The position numbers and the translations under genes were made by a program. This document shows, piece after piece, positions 9,329-20,975 of a stretch of 64,000 bases of DNA. The notes under the pieces are model-generated. The model was not told the DNA's origin, ran no database searches, and saw only the letters and a program-made list of their open reading frames with translations. The stretch comes from Modestobacter marinus (lineage in GTDB: Bacteria; Actinomycetota; Actinomycetes; Mycobacteriales; Geodermatophilaceae), in the NCBI RefSeq assembly GCF_011758655.1, contig NZ_JAAMPA010000001.1, positions 2,108,001 to 2,172,000 on the forward strand, written 5' to 3'. Each line of letters opens with the position of its first letter. The stretch's first letter is position 1.

Positions 9329-9916
9329 TCACTCGCGGCCGGGCACCGCCCGGGCGCGGGCCAGGTCGGCGGGGGTGTCGCAGTCGGTCCATGGCGCCGG
9401 CCGGCCGGGTCGCGCGTCCGGCCGGTGGCGGCCGACGGTGAGCCCGGCGAGGACGGCCCGCAGCGGGGTGTGCGGGCGGGGGTCGCGGACGGCGGCCCGC
9501 AGCGCCGCGGTCCGCCAGACGCCCAGGAGGAGCTGGTCGCGACCGGTGTCGTCGACGACCAGCACACCGTCGTCGACCAGGCGCCGGCGCAGGTCGGTCA
9601 CCAGCTCCCGGGTGAGGAAGGGCAGGTCGGCGGCGAGGACGGCGACCACCTCGGCATCGCCGACCGCGGTGAGCCCGGTGGCGAGCGCCGGGACCGGCCC
9701 ACCCCCCGGCGGCACCTCCCGGACGAGCACGGTCCCCTCGGGGACGGGCTGCGGTGGCCCGACGACGACGACCGGATCGGCGTCCCGGACGGCCTCCACG
9801 ACGGCGGCGAGCATCGTCCGGCCCCCGACGTCCAGCTGCGGCTTGGGCTGCCCGCCGAGCCGCGCGGCCCGGCCGCCGGCCAGCACGACGGCTGCGAAGC
9901 GCGGGAGCGAGGTCAT
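9329..9916 (-). CDS. mobA: Molybdenum cofactor guanylyltransferase-like nucleotidyltransferase
   Basis: MobA attaches GMP to Mo-molybdopterin. The 195-residue product begins with the nucleotide-binding signature VVLAGGRAARLGGQPKPQLDVGG and has LAADLPFLT as the metal-binding region. DCDTPADL near the C-terminus is typical of MobA. ATG 9916 is preceded by TACCGT with only 7 nt between, suggesting a leaderless mRNA. It is divergent from fdhD, the sulfurtransferase that prepares bis-MGD cofactor for formate dehydrogenase. A CTP:molybdopterin form is possible. Confidence 0.85.
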   Translation of the reverse strand: MTSLPRFAAVVLAGGRAARLGGQPKPQLDVGGRTMLAAVVEAVRDADPVVVVGPPQPVPEGTVLVREVPPGGGPVPALATGLTAVGDAEVVAVLAADLPFLTRELVTDLRRRLVDDGVLVVDDTGRDQLLLGVWRTAALRAAVRDPRPHTPLRAVLAGLTVGRHRPDARPGRPAPWTDCDTPADLARARAVPGRE

Positions 9917-9923
9917 GGCCGGA

Positions 9924-9951
9924 ACGGTAGGGCGCGGCGGGTGAGTACCGT
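9924..9951. promoter_or_regulatory. Back-to-back -10 boxes for mobA (-) and fdhD (+)
   Basis: On the minus strand TACCGT (9929-9924) ends 7 nt before the mobA ATG. On the plus strand TACCGT (9946-9951) ends 7 nt before the fdhD GTG. Both spacings place the transcription start at the first base of the coding region. The whole region between the two start codons is only 42 bp. Confidence 0.6.
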
Positions 9952-9958
9952 CACCCGC

Positions 9959-10789
9959 GTGGGACGAGTCACCAGCCGCACCCCGGTGCTGCGCATCCGC
10001 GGCGCCGTGCACACCCGACGGCCCGACACGGTCGCCTCCGAGGAGCCCCTGGAGATCCGGCTGGCCGGCGAGCCGCTGGCGGTGACCATGCGGACCCCGG
10101 GCGACGACTTCGACCTGGTGCACGGCTTCCTGACCACCGAGGGCGTCATCGCCTCGGCGGCGGACATCGCGGGGCTGCGGTACTGCAACTCCGTCGACGA
10201 CGAGGGCCGCAACACCTACAACGTCGTGGACGTGGACCTGGCACCCGGGGTGCAGGCCCCGGACACCGCACTGGACCGGAACTTCTACACGACCAGCTCC
10301 TGCGGGGTCTGCGGCAAGGCCAGCATCGACGCCATCCGCACGAAGACCGCCTACGACGTCGCCGCCGACGACACCCGGCTGACGCTGGAAACGCTGCTGG
10401 CGCTGCCCGACCGGCTGCGCGCCGCCCAGCAGGTGTTCGACAAGACCGGCGGGCTGCACGCCGCCGGCCTGTTCTCCGCCGGCGGCGAGCTGGTGGCGCT
10501 GCGGGAGGACGTCGGCCGGCACAACGCGGTGGACAAGGTGGTCGGCGACGCGGTGCGGGAGGGCCGGGTGCCGCTGGCCGGGCACGTGCTGATGGTCAGC
10601 GGCCGGTCGTCCTTCGAGCTCACCCAGAAGGCGGCGATGGCCGCGGTGCCGGTGCTGGCCGCGGTGTCGGCGCCCAGCTCGCTGGCGGTCGAGCTCGCCC
10701 AGGAGGTGGGCATCACCCTGATCGGCTTCCTCCGCGGCGACGGCTGCAACGTCTACACCCACCCCGAGCGCCTGGTCCTGCCGGACTAG
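9959..10789 (+). CDS. fdhD: Formate dehydrogenase accessory sulfurtransferase FdhD
   Basis: FdhD passes sulfur from a cysteine desulfurase to the molybdenum cofactor of formate dehydrogenase. The 276-residue product has TTSSCGVCGKAS with the sulfur-carrying Cys115 and Cys118, plus EDVGRHNAVDKVVG and SGRSSFELTQKAAMA, all family hallmarks. GTG 9959 is chosen because of the -10 box 7 nt upstream; GTG 9941 would add six residues. No formate dehydrogenase is in the window. Confidence 0.95.
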   Translation: MGRVTSRTPVLRIRGAVHTRRPDTVASEEPLEIRLAGEPLAVTMRTPGDDFDLVHGFLTTEGVIASAADIAGLRYCNSVDDEGRNTYNVVDVDLAPGVQAPDTALDRNFYTTSSCGVCGKASIDAIRTKTAYDVAADDTRLTLETLLALPDRLRAAQQVFDKTGGLHAAGLFSAGGELVALREDVGRHNAVDKVVGDAVREGRVPLAGHVLMVSGRSSFELTQKAAMAAVPVLAAVSAPSSLAVELAQEVGITLIGFLRGDGCNVYTHPERLVLPD

Positions 10790-10914
10790 ACAGCGGGTAC
10801 GGATCCTCGTCCGGGAGCGCAGCGCGGGCCGCAGGCTCGCCGCTGCGATCGCGGGCACCGGCTCGACGCGGGCCGGGACGCCTCCCGGCCGCGGTGGAGC
10901 GCGGTGGCGCGACG

Positions 10915-11408
10915 TCAGACGTGGTCGCCGCCCCGCAGCTGGCTGACCACGTGCGGCAGCAGGGGGCCGAGCACGGCGAGGCCGTCGCGGACGCCGCCGG
11001 TGGACCCGGGCAGGTTGACGATCAGGGTGCGTCCGGCGGTGCCGGCGATGCCGCGGGACAGCACCGAGGTGGGCACCTCCCCCTCCCCGTACCGGCGCAC
11101 CGCCTCGGCGATGCCGGGGGCCTCGCGTTCCAGCACCGTGCGGGTGGCCTCCGGCGTGACGTCGGTGGGGGAGAGCCCGGTGCCGCCGGTGGTCAGCACG
11201 ACGTCGGCCCCGCCGGCCACGGCCTCCCGCAGCACCTCGGTGAGCGCCGCGACGTCGTCCGGGCGGACGTGGGGGCCCTCCACGGTGAACCCGAGCGCGC
11301 GCAGCCCCTCGGCGAGCGCCTGACCGGAGCGGTCGGGGTAGACCCCGGCCGAGGCGCGGTTGGAGGCGGTGAGCACGACGGCCCGGGCGTCGGCCGGCAG
11401 GTCGGCGC

Positions 11409-11412
<4 letters not shown>
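10915..11412 (-). CDS. moaB: MogA/MoaB-family molybdopterin adenylyltransferase
   Basis: This family adenylylates molybdopterin before metal insertion by MoeA. The 165-residue product has TTGGTGLSPTDVTPEAT (the molybdopterin-binding motif), VVLTASNRASAG near the start and NLPGSTGGVRDGLAVLGPLLPH near the end. Its ATG overlaps the moaC stop by 4 nt (ATGA), making it the third gene of moeA-moaC-moaB. MoaB and MogA cannot be separated reliably by eye. Confidence 0.92.
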
Positions 11413-11890
<478 letters not shown>

Positions 11891-11894
<4 letters not shown>

Positions 11895-13096
11895 TGGAGG
11901 GCTCCTTCGATCAGGACGACGGTGACCTGGGCGCCCTCGGGCAGGTCGGTGACGTCCTCGGGGACGACGACGAGGCAGTTGGCGCGGGCGAGGTGGGCGA
12001 CCAGGTGCGAACCGGGCCCGCCGACCTGGTCGACGACCTCCCCGTCGAACCGCCCGCGCAGGAACTGCCGGCGGCCGGCCGGCGAGCGCAGCGGGGCGGT
12101 GAGCCGGGCGGTGGTGCGCAGCCGCTCGGGGGAGGCGTGGCCGAGGGCGCGGCGCAGGGCCGGCCGGACGAACACCTCGAAGGAGACGAAGGAGCTCACC
12201 GGGTTGCCGGGCAGCGTGATCACCGGGACGCCGTCGACGGTGCCGGCGCCCTGCGGGCCGCCGGGCTGCATGGCGACCTTGCCGAACTCGACCGTGCCGA
12301 GCCCGGCGAAGGCGTCCTTGACCACCTCGTAGGCGCCGGCGCTGACCCCGCCGCTGGTCACCAGCAGGTCGGCGTCCGGCAGCTCGGCGCGGACGGTGGT
12401 GAGGAACTGCTCGATGTCGTCGGGCACGAAGTGCAGCGTGCGGGCCTCGCCACCGGCCTCGGTGACGGCGGCGGCGAGCAGCACCGAGTTGGACTCGTAG
12501 ATCTGGCCCGGCTGCAGGGGGAGACCCGGTTCCACCAGCTCGCTGCCGGTGGAGAGCACCAGCACCCGGGGTCGGCGCCGCACCGGCACGGTGTCGTACC
12601 CGACCGCGGCCGCGAGCCCCAGCTGGGCCGCGCCGAGCGCGGTGCCGGCGGGCATGGCCAGGTCGCCGGCCTGGATGTCCTCACCGGCGTGCCGGAGGTG
12701 GGTGCCGGCGGAGGGGGCGGAGGTGATGGTCACGACGTCGGTGCCGGCGTCGGTGCGCTCGACCGGGACGATCACGTCCGCGCCGTCCGGGACCGGGGCG
12801 CCGGTCATGATGCGGTGCACCGTGCCGGGCAGCAGGGGCGGCACGTCGGTGCGCCCGGCCGGCAGGTCGGCGGCGACGGGCAGCTGGACGGGGGTCTCCG
12901 CGGTGGCCGTCCCCACCTCGGCGTGCCGTGCGGCGTAGCCGTCCATGGCGGAGTTGTCGAAGCCGGGCAGCGACACCCGGGCGGGGAGATCGCGGGCGAG
13001 CACCCGCCCGGCGGCCGCGGCGAGCGGGACCTCCTCGACCGGCAGGGGGCTGAGCAGCCCGGAGACCGCTGCCTGGTGTTCCTCGACCGTGCGCAC
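11891..13096 (-). CDS. moeA: Molybdopterin molybdenumtransferase
   Basis: MoeA inserts molybdate into adenylylated molybdopterin. The 401-residue product has the N-terminal region FDNSAMDGYA, the central MoCF domain with VLVLSTGSELVEPG and TSGGVSAGAYEVVKDAF, and LPGNPVSSFVSFEVFVRPALR before the C-terminal barrel. GTG 13096 fits the conserved start MRTVEEHQAAV. A GAGGAT box 6 nt upstream could be a -10 element or a ribosome site. It leads the overlapping moeA-moaC-moaB operon. Confidence 0.95.
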
Positions 13097-13276
13097 GGCC
13101 CCATCCTCACCGATGCCGCCGGAGCGGGTGGCGGCGCGGGCCGGGACCCCGGTGGTCGGGTGGTGCACGGCCGATCCTCGCCCGACGGAGCGTGAGCGGG
13201 CAGGCTGGCACGGTGACCGACGCCGCGCGGCGGGCCGGGGGCGGCGCGGCACGACCGGAGCCGAGGAGGAGGACGC

Positions 13277-14242
13277 GTGCCCGTTCCGGAGGGTCCCGCG
13301 GTCGTCGTCGGGCAGGTGGGCCGCGACCTGGTGCTGGAGGTCGACCGGCTGCCGCGCGGTGGCCGGAGCACCGACGTCCGCCGCCGCCGTGAACTGCTCG
13401 GCGGGAAGGGGGCGAACCAGGCCGTCGCGATGGCGCAGCTGGGCTGGCCGACCGCCCTGGTCGGCGTGCTCGGCGACGACCCACCCGGCGACCTGGTCCT
13501 GGCCCAGGCGGTCAGCGACGGGCTGTGGGTCTCCGGCGTGGTCCGCCGCCAGGGCGCCCAGACCGCCCTGCTGGTCGACCTGGTGGAGGCCGGCGGCACC
13601 CGGCGGCTGCTGGAGGACGTCCCGGACGCGACCCTGCTGACCGCAGCCGACGTCGAGGCGGCGGCCCGGTCGTTCACCCGGGCGTCCGCCGTGGTGCTCC
13701 AGCTGCAGCAGCCGGGGGCCGCGGTCCGCGCCGCGCTGGCACGGGCTCCCCGGGACGCGCTGACCGTCGCCGACGGCGCCCCGCCGGACGCCGAGACGCG
13801 GGCGGCACTGCTGGACCAGGTACGGGTCCTGCGCGCCGACCTCGCCGAGGCCGCGCTCTGGGTGGGCGGCGAGCTGGACGGGCTGGGCGACGTGCGCGCC
13901 GCGGCCCGCCAGCTGTGCTCGGCCGGGCCGACGGTGGTCTGCCTCGCCGCCGGCGAGGACGGCGACCTCACGGTGTGGCGCGAACCCGGCGGCCGGGTCC
14001 GCGAGGAGCTGGTGCCGCTGCTCGGCCAGGACCCGGTCGACCCCACCGGCGCCGGCGACAGCGTGGTCGCGGCCTTCACCGTCGCCCTGCTGCGCGGCGC
14101 CGACCCCGGGACGGCGGCCTGGCAGGCGGGAGCCGCGGCGGCGTCGACCGTGGGCCGGCTCGGCGGGCGACCGGCGCTCGACCCCGGCGAGGTCACGCGC
14201 CTCGCCGAGGAGTGCCGGGAGCGTGGCGGTGCCGGCCGCTGA
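13277..14242 (+). CDS. PfkB-family carbohydrate kinase (ribokinase-like)
   Basis: A 321-residue sugar or nucleoside kinase. GGKGANQAVAMAQLG near residues 43-57 is the first PfkB signature and DPTGAGDSVVAAF near 255-267 is the second, with the catalytic Asp in GAGD. The N-terminal segment VVVGQVGRDLVLEVDRLPRGG is ribokinase-like. The substrate cannot be fixed from sequence. GTG 13277 is preceded by GAGGAGGA. It is divergent from moeA with about 180 bp between. Confidence 0.85.
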   Translation: MPVPEGPAVVVGQVGRDLVLEVDRLPRGGRSTDVRRRRELLGGKGANQAVAMAQLGWPTALVGVLGDDPPGDLVLAQAVSDGLWVSGVVRRQGAQTALLVDLVEAGGTRRLLEDVPDATLLTAADVEAAARSFTRASAVVLQLQQPGAAVRAALARAPRDALTVADGAPPDAETRAALLDQVRVLRADLAEAALWVGGELDGLGDVRAAARQLCSAGPTVVCLAAGEDGDLTVWREPGGRVREELVPLLGQDPVDPTGAGDSVVAAFTVALLRGADPGTAAWQAGAAAASTVGRLGGRPALDPGEVTRLAEECRERGGAGR

Positions 14243-14285
14243 GGCGTCGCGCTAGCGTTCGCCCACACACGAGGCGGGAGCAGAG

Positions 14286-14798
14286 GTGGTGCAGGTGACC
14301 GAGATCGACCGGATGCTGGCGGCGAACGAGGCCTGGCTGGGGGAGTTCCCCGGCGACGTCCCGGTGGCGCCGGCGCGCAAGGTCGCCGTGGTCGCCTGCA
14401 TGGACTCGCGGATGCCGCTGTTCGGCATGCTCGGCCTGGCCATCGGTGACGCGCACGTCATCCGCAACGCCGGCGGCGTCGTCACCGAGGACACCCTGCG
14501 CTCGCTGACCATCTCCCAGCACGTGCTGGGCACCCGCGCGGTCGTGCTGGTGCACCACACCGACTGCGGGCTCAACAAGGCCACCGACCAGGAGGTCGCC
14601 GACCTGGTGGAGCGGACCACCGGGCACCGGCCCCCGTGGGTGGCGCGCACCTTCACCGACGTGGACGCCGACGTCCGGGAGTCGATGCGGCTGGTCCGGG
14701 AGACGCCGTACCTCCTCAGCACCGAGGTGCGGGGCACCGTCTACGACGTCGCGAGCGGCCGGCTCCGCGAGATCGAGGACCCCGCCGCCTCCCGGTGA
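14286..14798 (+). CDS. Beta-class carbonic anhydrase
   Basis: Interconverts CO2 and bicarbonate. The 170-residue product is short, like mycobacterial Rv1284-type enzymes. Zinc ligands are visible as ACMDSR (Cys38, with Asp40-Arg42 dyad) and HHTDCG (His91, Cys94). [15 protein letters not shown] is the adjacent conserved loop. Start is GTG 14286 or the in-frame GTGs at 14289 and 14295; GGGAG lies at about 14276-14280. Confidence 0.9.
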   Translation: MVQVTEIDRMLAANEAWLGEFPGDVPVAPARKVAVVACMDSRMPLFGMLGLAIGDAHVIRNAGGVVTEDTLRSLTISQHVLGTRAVVLVHHTDCGLNKATDQEVADLVERTTGHRPPWVARTFTDVDADVRESMRLVRETPYLLSTEVRGTVYDVASGRLREIEDPAASR

Positions 14799-14831
14799 CA
14801 GGGGCGGGAGCACGGTCCCCGGTCCCGCTGG

Positions 14832-14837
14832 TATCGT
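14832..14837 (+). promoter_or_regulatory. Possible -10 box of the rplM-rpsI-glmM unit
   Basis: TATCGT, identical to the box in front of glmS, occurs in the 176-nt gap before rplM. It would give a leader of about 130 nt. No clear -35 element is visible. Confidence 0.4.
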
Positions 14838-14974
14838 CGTCTGCTGGTGCACGCCGCCGGCTGGTGCACGCGCGCCCGGGACCCCGACCTCGTCGGACCG
14901 TCCCACGTCTCCCGTCCTCGGTGAGGCGGTCCCACCAGCCACCCCGCCCGACGACGACAGGACAAGTGAGCCTC

Positions 14975-15418
14975 GTGCGCACGTACAGCCCCAAGCCCGG
15001 TGACATCACCCGGGCCTGGCACGTCATCGACGCCACCGACGTGGTGCTCGGTCGACTCGCCAGCCAGACCGCGATCCTCCTCCGCGGCAAGCACAAGCCC
15101 CAGTTCGCGCCGCACGTCGACGCCGGCGACTTCGTCGTCATCGTCAACGCGGGCAAGGTGGCCCTGACCGGCTCCAAGCGCGACACCAAGGTCGCCTACC
15201 GCCACTCCGGTTACCCGGGTGGGCTGCGGGCCACCAACGTCGGCGACGAGCTGAAGACCCGTCCCGACCGCGTCGTCGAGCGCGCCGTCAAGGGGATGCT
15301 GCCGCACAACACGCTGGGCCGGCAGATGCTCTCCAAGCTCAAGGTCTACGCCGGGCCCGAGCACCCGCACGCCGCCCAGCAGCCCCAGACCTACGAGATC
15401 AAGCAGGTGGCCCAGTGA
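14975..15418 (+). CDS. rplM: 50S ribosomal protein L13
   Basis: L13 is an early-assembly large-subunit protein. The 147-residue product is full length ([30 protein letters not shown] to [24 protein letters not shown]). GTG 14975 reproduces the family start; GTG 14966 would add MSLV and is a real alternative because AGGA sits closer to it. The stop overlaps the rpsI GTG by 4 nt. Confidence 0.96.
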   Translation: MRTYSPKPGDITRAWHVIDATDVVLGRLASQTAILLRGKHKPQFAPHVDAGDFVVIVNAGKVALTGSKRDTKVAYRHSGYPGGLRATNVGDELKTRPDRVVERAVKGMLPHNTLGRQMLSKLKVYAGPEHPHAAQQPQTYEIKQVAQ

Positions 15419-15834
15419 CCAGCGCACTGACCGTGACCGACGCCGACGGGCGTCCCATCCAGACCGTCGGCCGCCGCAAGGAGGCCATCGTCCGGGTGCG
15501 ACTGCTCCCCGGCACCGGCGAGTTCAAGCTCAACGGCCGCAGCATCGAGCAGTACTTCCCCAACAAGGTGCACCAGCAGCTCATCCGTGAGCCGTTCGTG
15601 ATCCTGGAGAAGGCCGAGCAGTACGACGTCGTCGGCATCCTGCACGGTGGTGGCGTCAGCGGTCAGGCCGGTGCGCTGCGCCTGGCCATCGCCCGCGCGC
15701 TCATCGAGATCGAGCCCGAGGACCGTCCGGCCCTGAAGAAGGCCGGCTTCCTCACCCGTGATCCGCGGGTCACCGAGCGCAAGAAGTACGGCCTGAAGAA
15801 GGCCCGCAAGGCGCCTCAGTACTCGAAGCGCTGA
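15415..15834 (+). CDS. rpsI: 30S ribosomal protein S9
   Basis: S9 lines the P site with its C-terminal tail. The 139-residue product has [26 protein letters not shown] and ends [12 protein letters not shown], the conserved tail reaching the P-site tRNA. It starts at the GTG overlapping the rplM stop (GTGA), so rplM-rpsI are coupled. glmM follows after 10 nt. Confidence 0.97.
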   Translation: MTSALTVTDADGRPIQTVGRRKEAIVRVRLLPGTGEFKLNGRSIEQYFPNKVHQQLIREPFVILEKAEQYDVVGILHGGGVSGQAGALRLAIARALIEIEPEDRPALKKAGFLTRDPRVTERKKYGLKKARKAPQYSKR

Positions 15835-15844
15835 CGGTACGTCC

Positions 15845-17200
15845 GTGGGTCGGCTCTTCGGGACCGACGGCGTCCGGGGCCGGGCCAACGCCGAGCTGAC
15901 GCCGGAACTGGCGCTTTCGGTGGCCCGGGCCGCGGCCAGCGTGCTCGCCGACCGCGACGGGACCTCGCGTCCCGTCGCGGTCGTCGGCCGTGACCCCCGT
16001 GCGAGCGGGGAGATGCTCGAGGCCGCGGTCGTCGCCGGTCTGACGAGCGCCGGCGCCGAGGTGCTGCGGGTCGGCGTCCTCCCGACGCCGGCGGTCGCGC
16101 ACTTGACCGGCCGCACCGACGCCGACCTGGGCGTGATGCTGTCGGCGAGCCACAACCCCATGCCCGACAACGGCATCAAGCTGTTCAGCCGTGGGGGGCA
16201 CAAGCTGCCCGACGCGGTCGAGGCCGCCATCGAGCGGCGGGTCATGGGCGGCGACGAGGGTGAGCCCTGCGTCGACCACCGCCCGACCGGTGGGGGCATC
16301 GGCCGCGTCCGCGACCTGGCCGGCGCCGTGGAGGACTACACCACCCACGTGCTCTCCGCGCTGCGCGAGCCGCTCCGCGACCTGCGCGTCGTCGTCGACT
16401 GCGCCCACGGGGCCGCCTACCGCTGCGCGCCCGAGGTGTACCGCCGGGCCGGTGCGCAGGTGCACGTCATCGGCGGCGAGCCCGACGGCTGGAACATCAA
16501 CGACGGCATCGGCTCCACCCACCTGGGGCCGCTGATCGACGCCGTCGCGCGGCACGGTGCCGACATCGGCATCGCCCACGACGGGGACGCCGACCGCTGC
16601 CTGGCGGTGACCGCGCAGGGCGACGTCGTCGACGGCGACGCGATCCTGGCGATCTGTGCCCTTGCGCTGCACGAGAGCGGCAACCTGACCGACGACACGG
16701 TCGTCGCCACGGTGATGAGCAACCTGGGCTTCCACCACACCATGCGGGCCGCCGGCATCTCCGTGCAGACGACGGCCGTGGGCGACCGCTACGTCCTGGA
16801 GGCGCTGCGTTCCCGGGGGCTCTCCCTGGGTGGCGAGCAGAGCGGTCACCTGGTCTTCCTGGACTGGGCGACCACCGGCGACGGCCTGCTCACCGGGCTG
16901 GCCCTGATGTCCCGGATGAGCGCCACCGGCGCCTCCCTGGCCGAGCTGGCCTCGGTCGTCCAGCGGCTGCCGCAGACCCTGGTCAACGTCCCGGTGACCG
17001 ACCGGCTCGCGGTCGCGGAGAGCGACGAGGTCGCGCGGGCGGTCAACGCCGTCGAGGCCGAGCTCGGCGACTCCGGGCGGGTGCTGCTGCGCCCCTCGGG
17101 CACCGAGCAGCTGGTGCGGGTGATGGTCGAGGCCCCCACCCAGGAGGAGGCCGACGCCGTCGCCACCCGGCTGGCCGAGGTCGTCGCCGCCACGGGCTGA
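15845..17200 (+). CDS. glmM: Phosphoglucosamine mutase
   Basis: GlmM converts glucosamine-6-P to glucosamine-1-P for peptidoglycan precursors. The 451-residue product begins [11 protein letters not shown]; the catalytic phosphoserine Ser102 lies in [14 protein letters not shown]; the metal site is DGDADRC; the sugar loop is GEQSGH; the phosphate loop is [17 protein letters not shown] 15845 is the start. rplM-rpsI-glmM-glmS is a normal actinobacterial order, linking translation and wall synthesis. Confidence 0.97.
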   Translation: MGRLFGTDGVRGRANAELTPELALSVARAAASVLADRDGTSRPVAVVGRDPRASGEMLEAAVVAGLTSAGAEVLRVGVLPTPAVAHLTGRTDADLGVMLSASHNPMPDNGIKLFSRGGHKLPDAVEAAIERRVMGGDEGEPCVDHRPTGGGIGRVRDLAGAVEDYTTHVLSALREPLRDLRVVVDCAHGAAYRCAPEVYRRAGAQVHVIGGEPDGWNINDGIGSTHLGPLIDAVARHGADIGIAHDGDADRCLAVTAQGDVVDGDAILAICALALHESGNLTDDTVVATVMSNLGFHHTMRAAGISVQTTAVGDRYVLEALRSRGLSLGGEQSGHLVFLDWATTGDGLLTGLALMSRMSATGASLAELASVVQRLPQTLVNVPVTDRLAVAESDEVARAVNAVEAELGDSGRVLLRPSGTEQLVRVMVEAPTQEEADAVATRLAEVVAATG

Positions 17201-17250
17201 TCCGCCCCCGGACCCGGGCGGCCGGCGGCGTCGCTCGGCGGAACCGGCGT

Positions 17251-17292
17251 GCGTGGAGCGTCCGGTGGTGCGCGTGGAGCGAGCGGTGGTGC
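17251..17292 (+). repeat. Two tandem 21-bp repeats upstream of glmS
   Basis: 17251-17271 and 17272-17292 share GCGTGGAGCG at one end and CGGTGGTGC at the other, differing at two positions. They lie about 50-90 nt upstream of the glmS -10 box, in the 153-nt glmM-glmS gap. They could be a regulator binding site or a slippage duplication. Confidence 0.55.
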
Positions 17293-17340
17293 ACGCGGGA
17301 CGCACGTTCCCGGTCGCGGCGGCGCCCCGGCGTGAGTCGG

Positions 17341-17346
17341 TATCGT
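17341..17346 (+). promoter_or_regulatory. -10 box implying a leaderless glmS mRNA
   Basis: TATCGT ends 7 nt before the glmS ATG (17354). No ribosome-binding sequence lies between. This is the spacing of actinobacterial leaderless promoters, where transcription begins at the A of the start codon. The short distance also excludes a glmS ribozyme leader. Confidence 0.6.
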
Positions 17347-17353
17347 CGGGCGA

Positions 17354-19216
<1,863 letters not shown>

Positions 19217-19253
19217 CCGGGGCGCCGGCACCCGGTGGCCCCCGCTCAGCATC

Positions 19254-19291
19254 GATCAGGTGACTCGGTGTCAGGGGGTCGTTGCATCACC
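19254..19291 (+). repeat. Left inverted repeat of the IS30-family element
   Basis: Outer GATCAGGT and inner GGGGTCGTTGCATCACC are the best-conserved parts relative to the right end. The middle 9 nt match poorly. Positions 19254-19291 mirror 20479-20516. Confidence 0.7.
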
Positions 19292-19311
19292 CCAGTTGAG
19301 GGGTGCTGTCG

Positions 19312-20499
19312 ATGGCCGTGACGAGGGCAAATCAGCGGGTGTTCTGGGAGGGGATCGCTGAGGGGCTGCCGACGGAGGCAGCCGCTCGGCGATCCCGGGT
19401 CGGTGGGCAGCGCGGTCGACGGTGGTTCCGGGAAGCTGGCGGGGTGCCACCGCTGGAGATCACCGAGCCTTCGGGCCGGTTCCTGTCGCTGAGCGAGCGG
19501 GAGGAGATCGCGGTCGGGCTGGCTGCTGGCCAGTCCGCCCGGCAGATCGCCCGTCAGCTGGGGCGTGCGGCCACGACGGTCAGCCGCGAGCTGGGCCTGT
19601 GGGCCCAGGCCCATCCCGACCGGCCCTACCGGGCAGTCCAGGCCCAGGTCGACGCCGAGACCCGCGGTGCCCGCCCCAAGCCGTTCAAGCTGGCCCATGA
19701 GCCGCTGCGGGAACGGGTGCAGGCCGATCTGGAGCGCAAGTACTCACCGCGCCAGATCGCCATGCGCCTGGCCATCGAGTTCCCCGACGAACCAGCCATG
19801 CGCCCCTCCCACGAGGCCATCTACCAGGCCCTCTACGTCCAGGGCCGAGGCCTGCTGCGCCGGGAACTGGCTGCCTGCCTGCGCACCGGGCGCGCGATCC
19901 GCCGCCCCCGCCGCCGCATCGATGGCCGATCCGACCCCAACCGCCGCATCCCCGGCAAGATCATGATCAGTGAACGCCCCGCCGAGGCCGCCGACCGCGC
20001 CGTCCCCGGGCACTGGGAAGGCGACCTGATCGCCGGCAAGGCCAACAAGTCCTACATCGGCACCCTGGTGGAGCGCACCACCCGGTTCTGCATCCTGCTG
20101 CACCTGCCCGGGACCAAGCCCGACCCACTGGCCCTGCAAGAAGCCATCATCGCCGGCATCGGGCAACTGCCCAAGCACCTGCGACTGTCCCTGACCTGGG
20201 ACCAAAGTCTGGAAATGCGCCGGCACGCCGACATCACCCTCGCCGCGGACCTGCCCATCTACTTCTGCGACCCGCACTCACCCTGGCAGCGCGGCAGCAA
20301 CGAGAACACCAACGGACTGCTCCGCCAGTACTTCCCCAAAGGCACCGACCTCACCGCGCACACCCCCACCGACCTGGCGATGGTCGCCGCCGAACTCAAC
20401 GGACGACCCCGCCAGACCCTCGGCTGGCGCACCCCCGCCGAAGCCCTAAACGACCTACTCTCACCACCTCAACCAACCGGTGATGCAACGACCACCTGA
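19312..20499 (+). CDS. IS30-family transposase
   Basis: A 395-residue DDE transposase. N-terminal helix-turn-helix segment [20 protein letters not shown] precedes the catalytic core. The triad is visible as Asp in [10 protein letters not shown], Asp in LTWDQS and Glu in [20 protein letters not shown], the IS30 signature. ATG 19312 follows GAGGGG at 19298-19303. No frameshift or stop interrupts the frame, so it may be active. The stop lies inside the right inverted repeat. Confidence 0.95.
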   Translation: MAVTRANQRVFWEGIAEGLPTEAAARRSRVGGQRGRRWFREAGGVPPLEITEPSGRFLSLSEREEIAVGLAAGQSARQIARQLGRAATTVSRELGLWAQAHPDRPYRAVQAQVDAETRGARPKPFKLAHEPLRERVQADLERKYSPRQIAMRLAIEFPDEPAMRPSHEAIYQALYVQGRGLLRRELAACLRTGRAIRRPRRRIDGRSDPNRRIPGKIMISERPAEAADRAVPGHWEGDLIAGKANKSYIGTLVERTTRFCILLHLPGTKPDPLALQEAIIAGIGQLPKHLRLSLTWDQSLEMRRHADITLAADLPIYFCDPHSPWQRGSNENTNGLLRQYFPKGTDLTAHTPTDLAMVAAELNGRPRQTLGWRTPAEALNDLLSPPQPTGDATTT

Positions 20500-20516
20500 A
20501 CCCACCTGACCTGATC
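20479..20516 (+). repeat. Right inverted repeat of the IS30-family element
   Basis: Complement of the left end, beginning GGTGATGCAACGACC and ending ACCTGATC. The inner half overlaps the last codons and stop of the transposase. Confidence 0.7.
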
Positions 20517-20519
20517 ACC

Positions 20520-20559
20520 GGCTGTCCCCCTGCACCAGCGTTGGTGCAGGGGGACAGCC
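20520..20559 (+). terminator. Perfect 18-bp hairpin, probably the original glmS terminator
   Basis: GGCTGTCCCCCTGCACCA (20520-20537) is exactly complementary to 20542-20559 with loop GCGT, followed by GTTCG. It lies 3 nt beyond the insertion sequence. Without the element it would sit about 40 nt after the glmS stop, the natural terminator position. Confidence 0.7.
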
Positions 20560-20597
20560 GTTCGTGCGGGCGGACGGCGGCGCGGCACACTGTCGGC

Positions 20598-20975
20598 GTG
20601 ATCATCGGGATCGGTGTCGACGTCTGCCCGGTGGAGCGGTTCGCCGCATCGCTGGCCCGCACCCCGGGGCTGCGCGACCGGTTGTTCACCCCGGCCGAGC
20701 AGCGCACCCCCTCCGGTGGGGAGCGCAGCAGCGAGTCCCTGGCCGCCCGCTTCGCCGCCAAGGAGGCGCTGGCCAAGGCGCTGGGTGCCCCGGGCGACCT
20801 GCGCTGGCACGACGCCGAGGTGGTCGTGGGGGAGCGGGGGCGCCCGCACCTGGAGGTCCGCGGCACGGTGGCGCAACGCGCGGCGGAGCTGGGCGTCACC
20901 TCCTGGCACGTGTCGCTGAGCCACGACGGGGGCATCGCCTCGGCCATGGTGATCGCCGAAGGAGCCACCCCGTGA
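20598..20975 (+). CDS. acpS: Holo-[acyl-carrier-protein] synthase
   Basis: AcpS transfers 4'-phosphopantetheine from CoA to acyl carrier protein. The 125-residue product starts [15 protein letters not shown] with the Mg-binding Asp and has [13 protein letters not shown] with the second acidic ligand; [12 protein letters not shown] closes the fold. GTG 20598 is preceded by CACACT with 6 nt between, a weak leaderless-type box. Its stop overlaps the nnr GTG by 4 nt. Confidence 0.94.
   Translation: MIIGIGVDVCPVERFAASLARTPGLRDRLFTPAEQRTPSGGERSSESLAARFAAKEALAKALGAPGDLRWHDAEVVVGERGRPHLEVRGTVAQRAAELGVTSWHVSLSHDGGIASAMVIAEGATP

Larger units (their letters stand above)
19254..20516 (+). mobile_element. 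IS30-family insertion sequence, apparently intact
   Basis: A single transposase gene lies between imperfect terminal inverted repeats. Inner parts 19271-19291 and 20479-20499 match at 20 of 21 positions. The pairing resumes at the outer ends, GATCAGGT (19254-19261) and ACCTGATC (20509-20516), giving 38-bp repeats and a 1.26-kb element. The right inner repeat contains the transposase stop codon. No target duplication is obvious. The element starts 37 nt after glmS and stops 3 nt before a strong terminator. Confidence 0.85.

Noticed and set aside
12500-13276. Molybdenum-cofactor riboswitch before moeA
   Set aside because: moeA has its GTG just downstream of a purine-rich box, and no conserved riboswitch structure could be recognised in the about 180-nt divergent gap.
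17202-17221. Terminator after glmM
   Set aside because: Only a six-bp GC stem with no U-tract was found; too weak to report.
17202-17353. A glmS ribozyme or leader
   Set aside because: The -10 box lies 7 nt from the start codon, leaving no room for a leader, and no ribozyme-like pairing was recognised.
19251-20519. Target-site duplication of the IS30-family element
   Set aside because: The bases flanking the outer (ATC/ACC) and inner repeat ends are not identical, so no duplication can be claimed.
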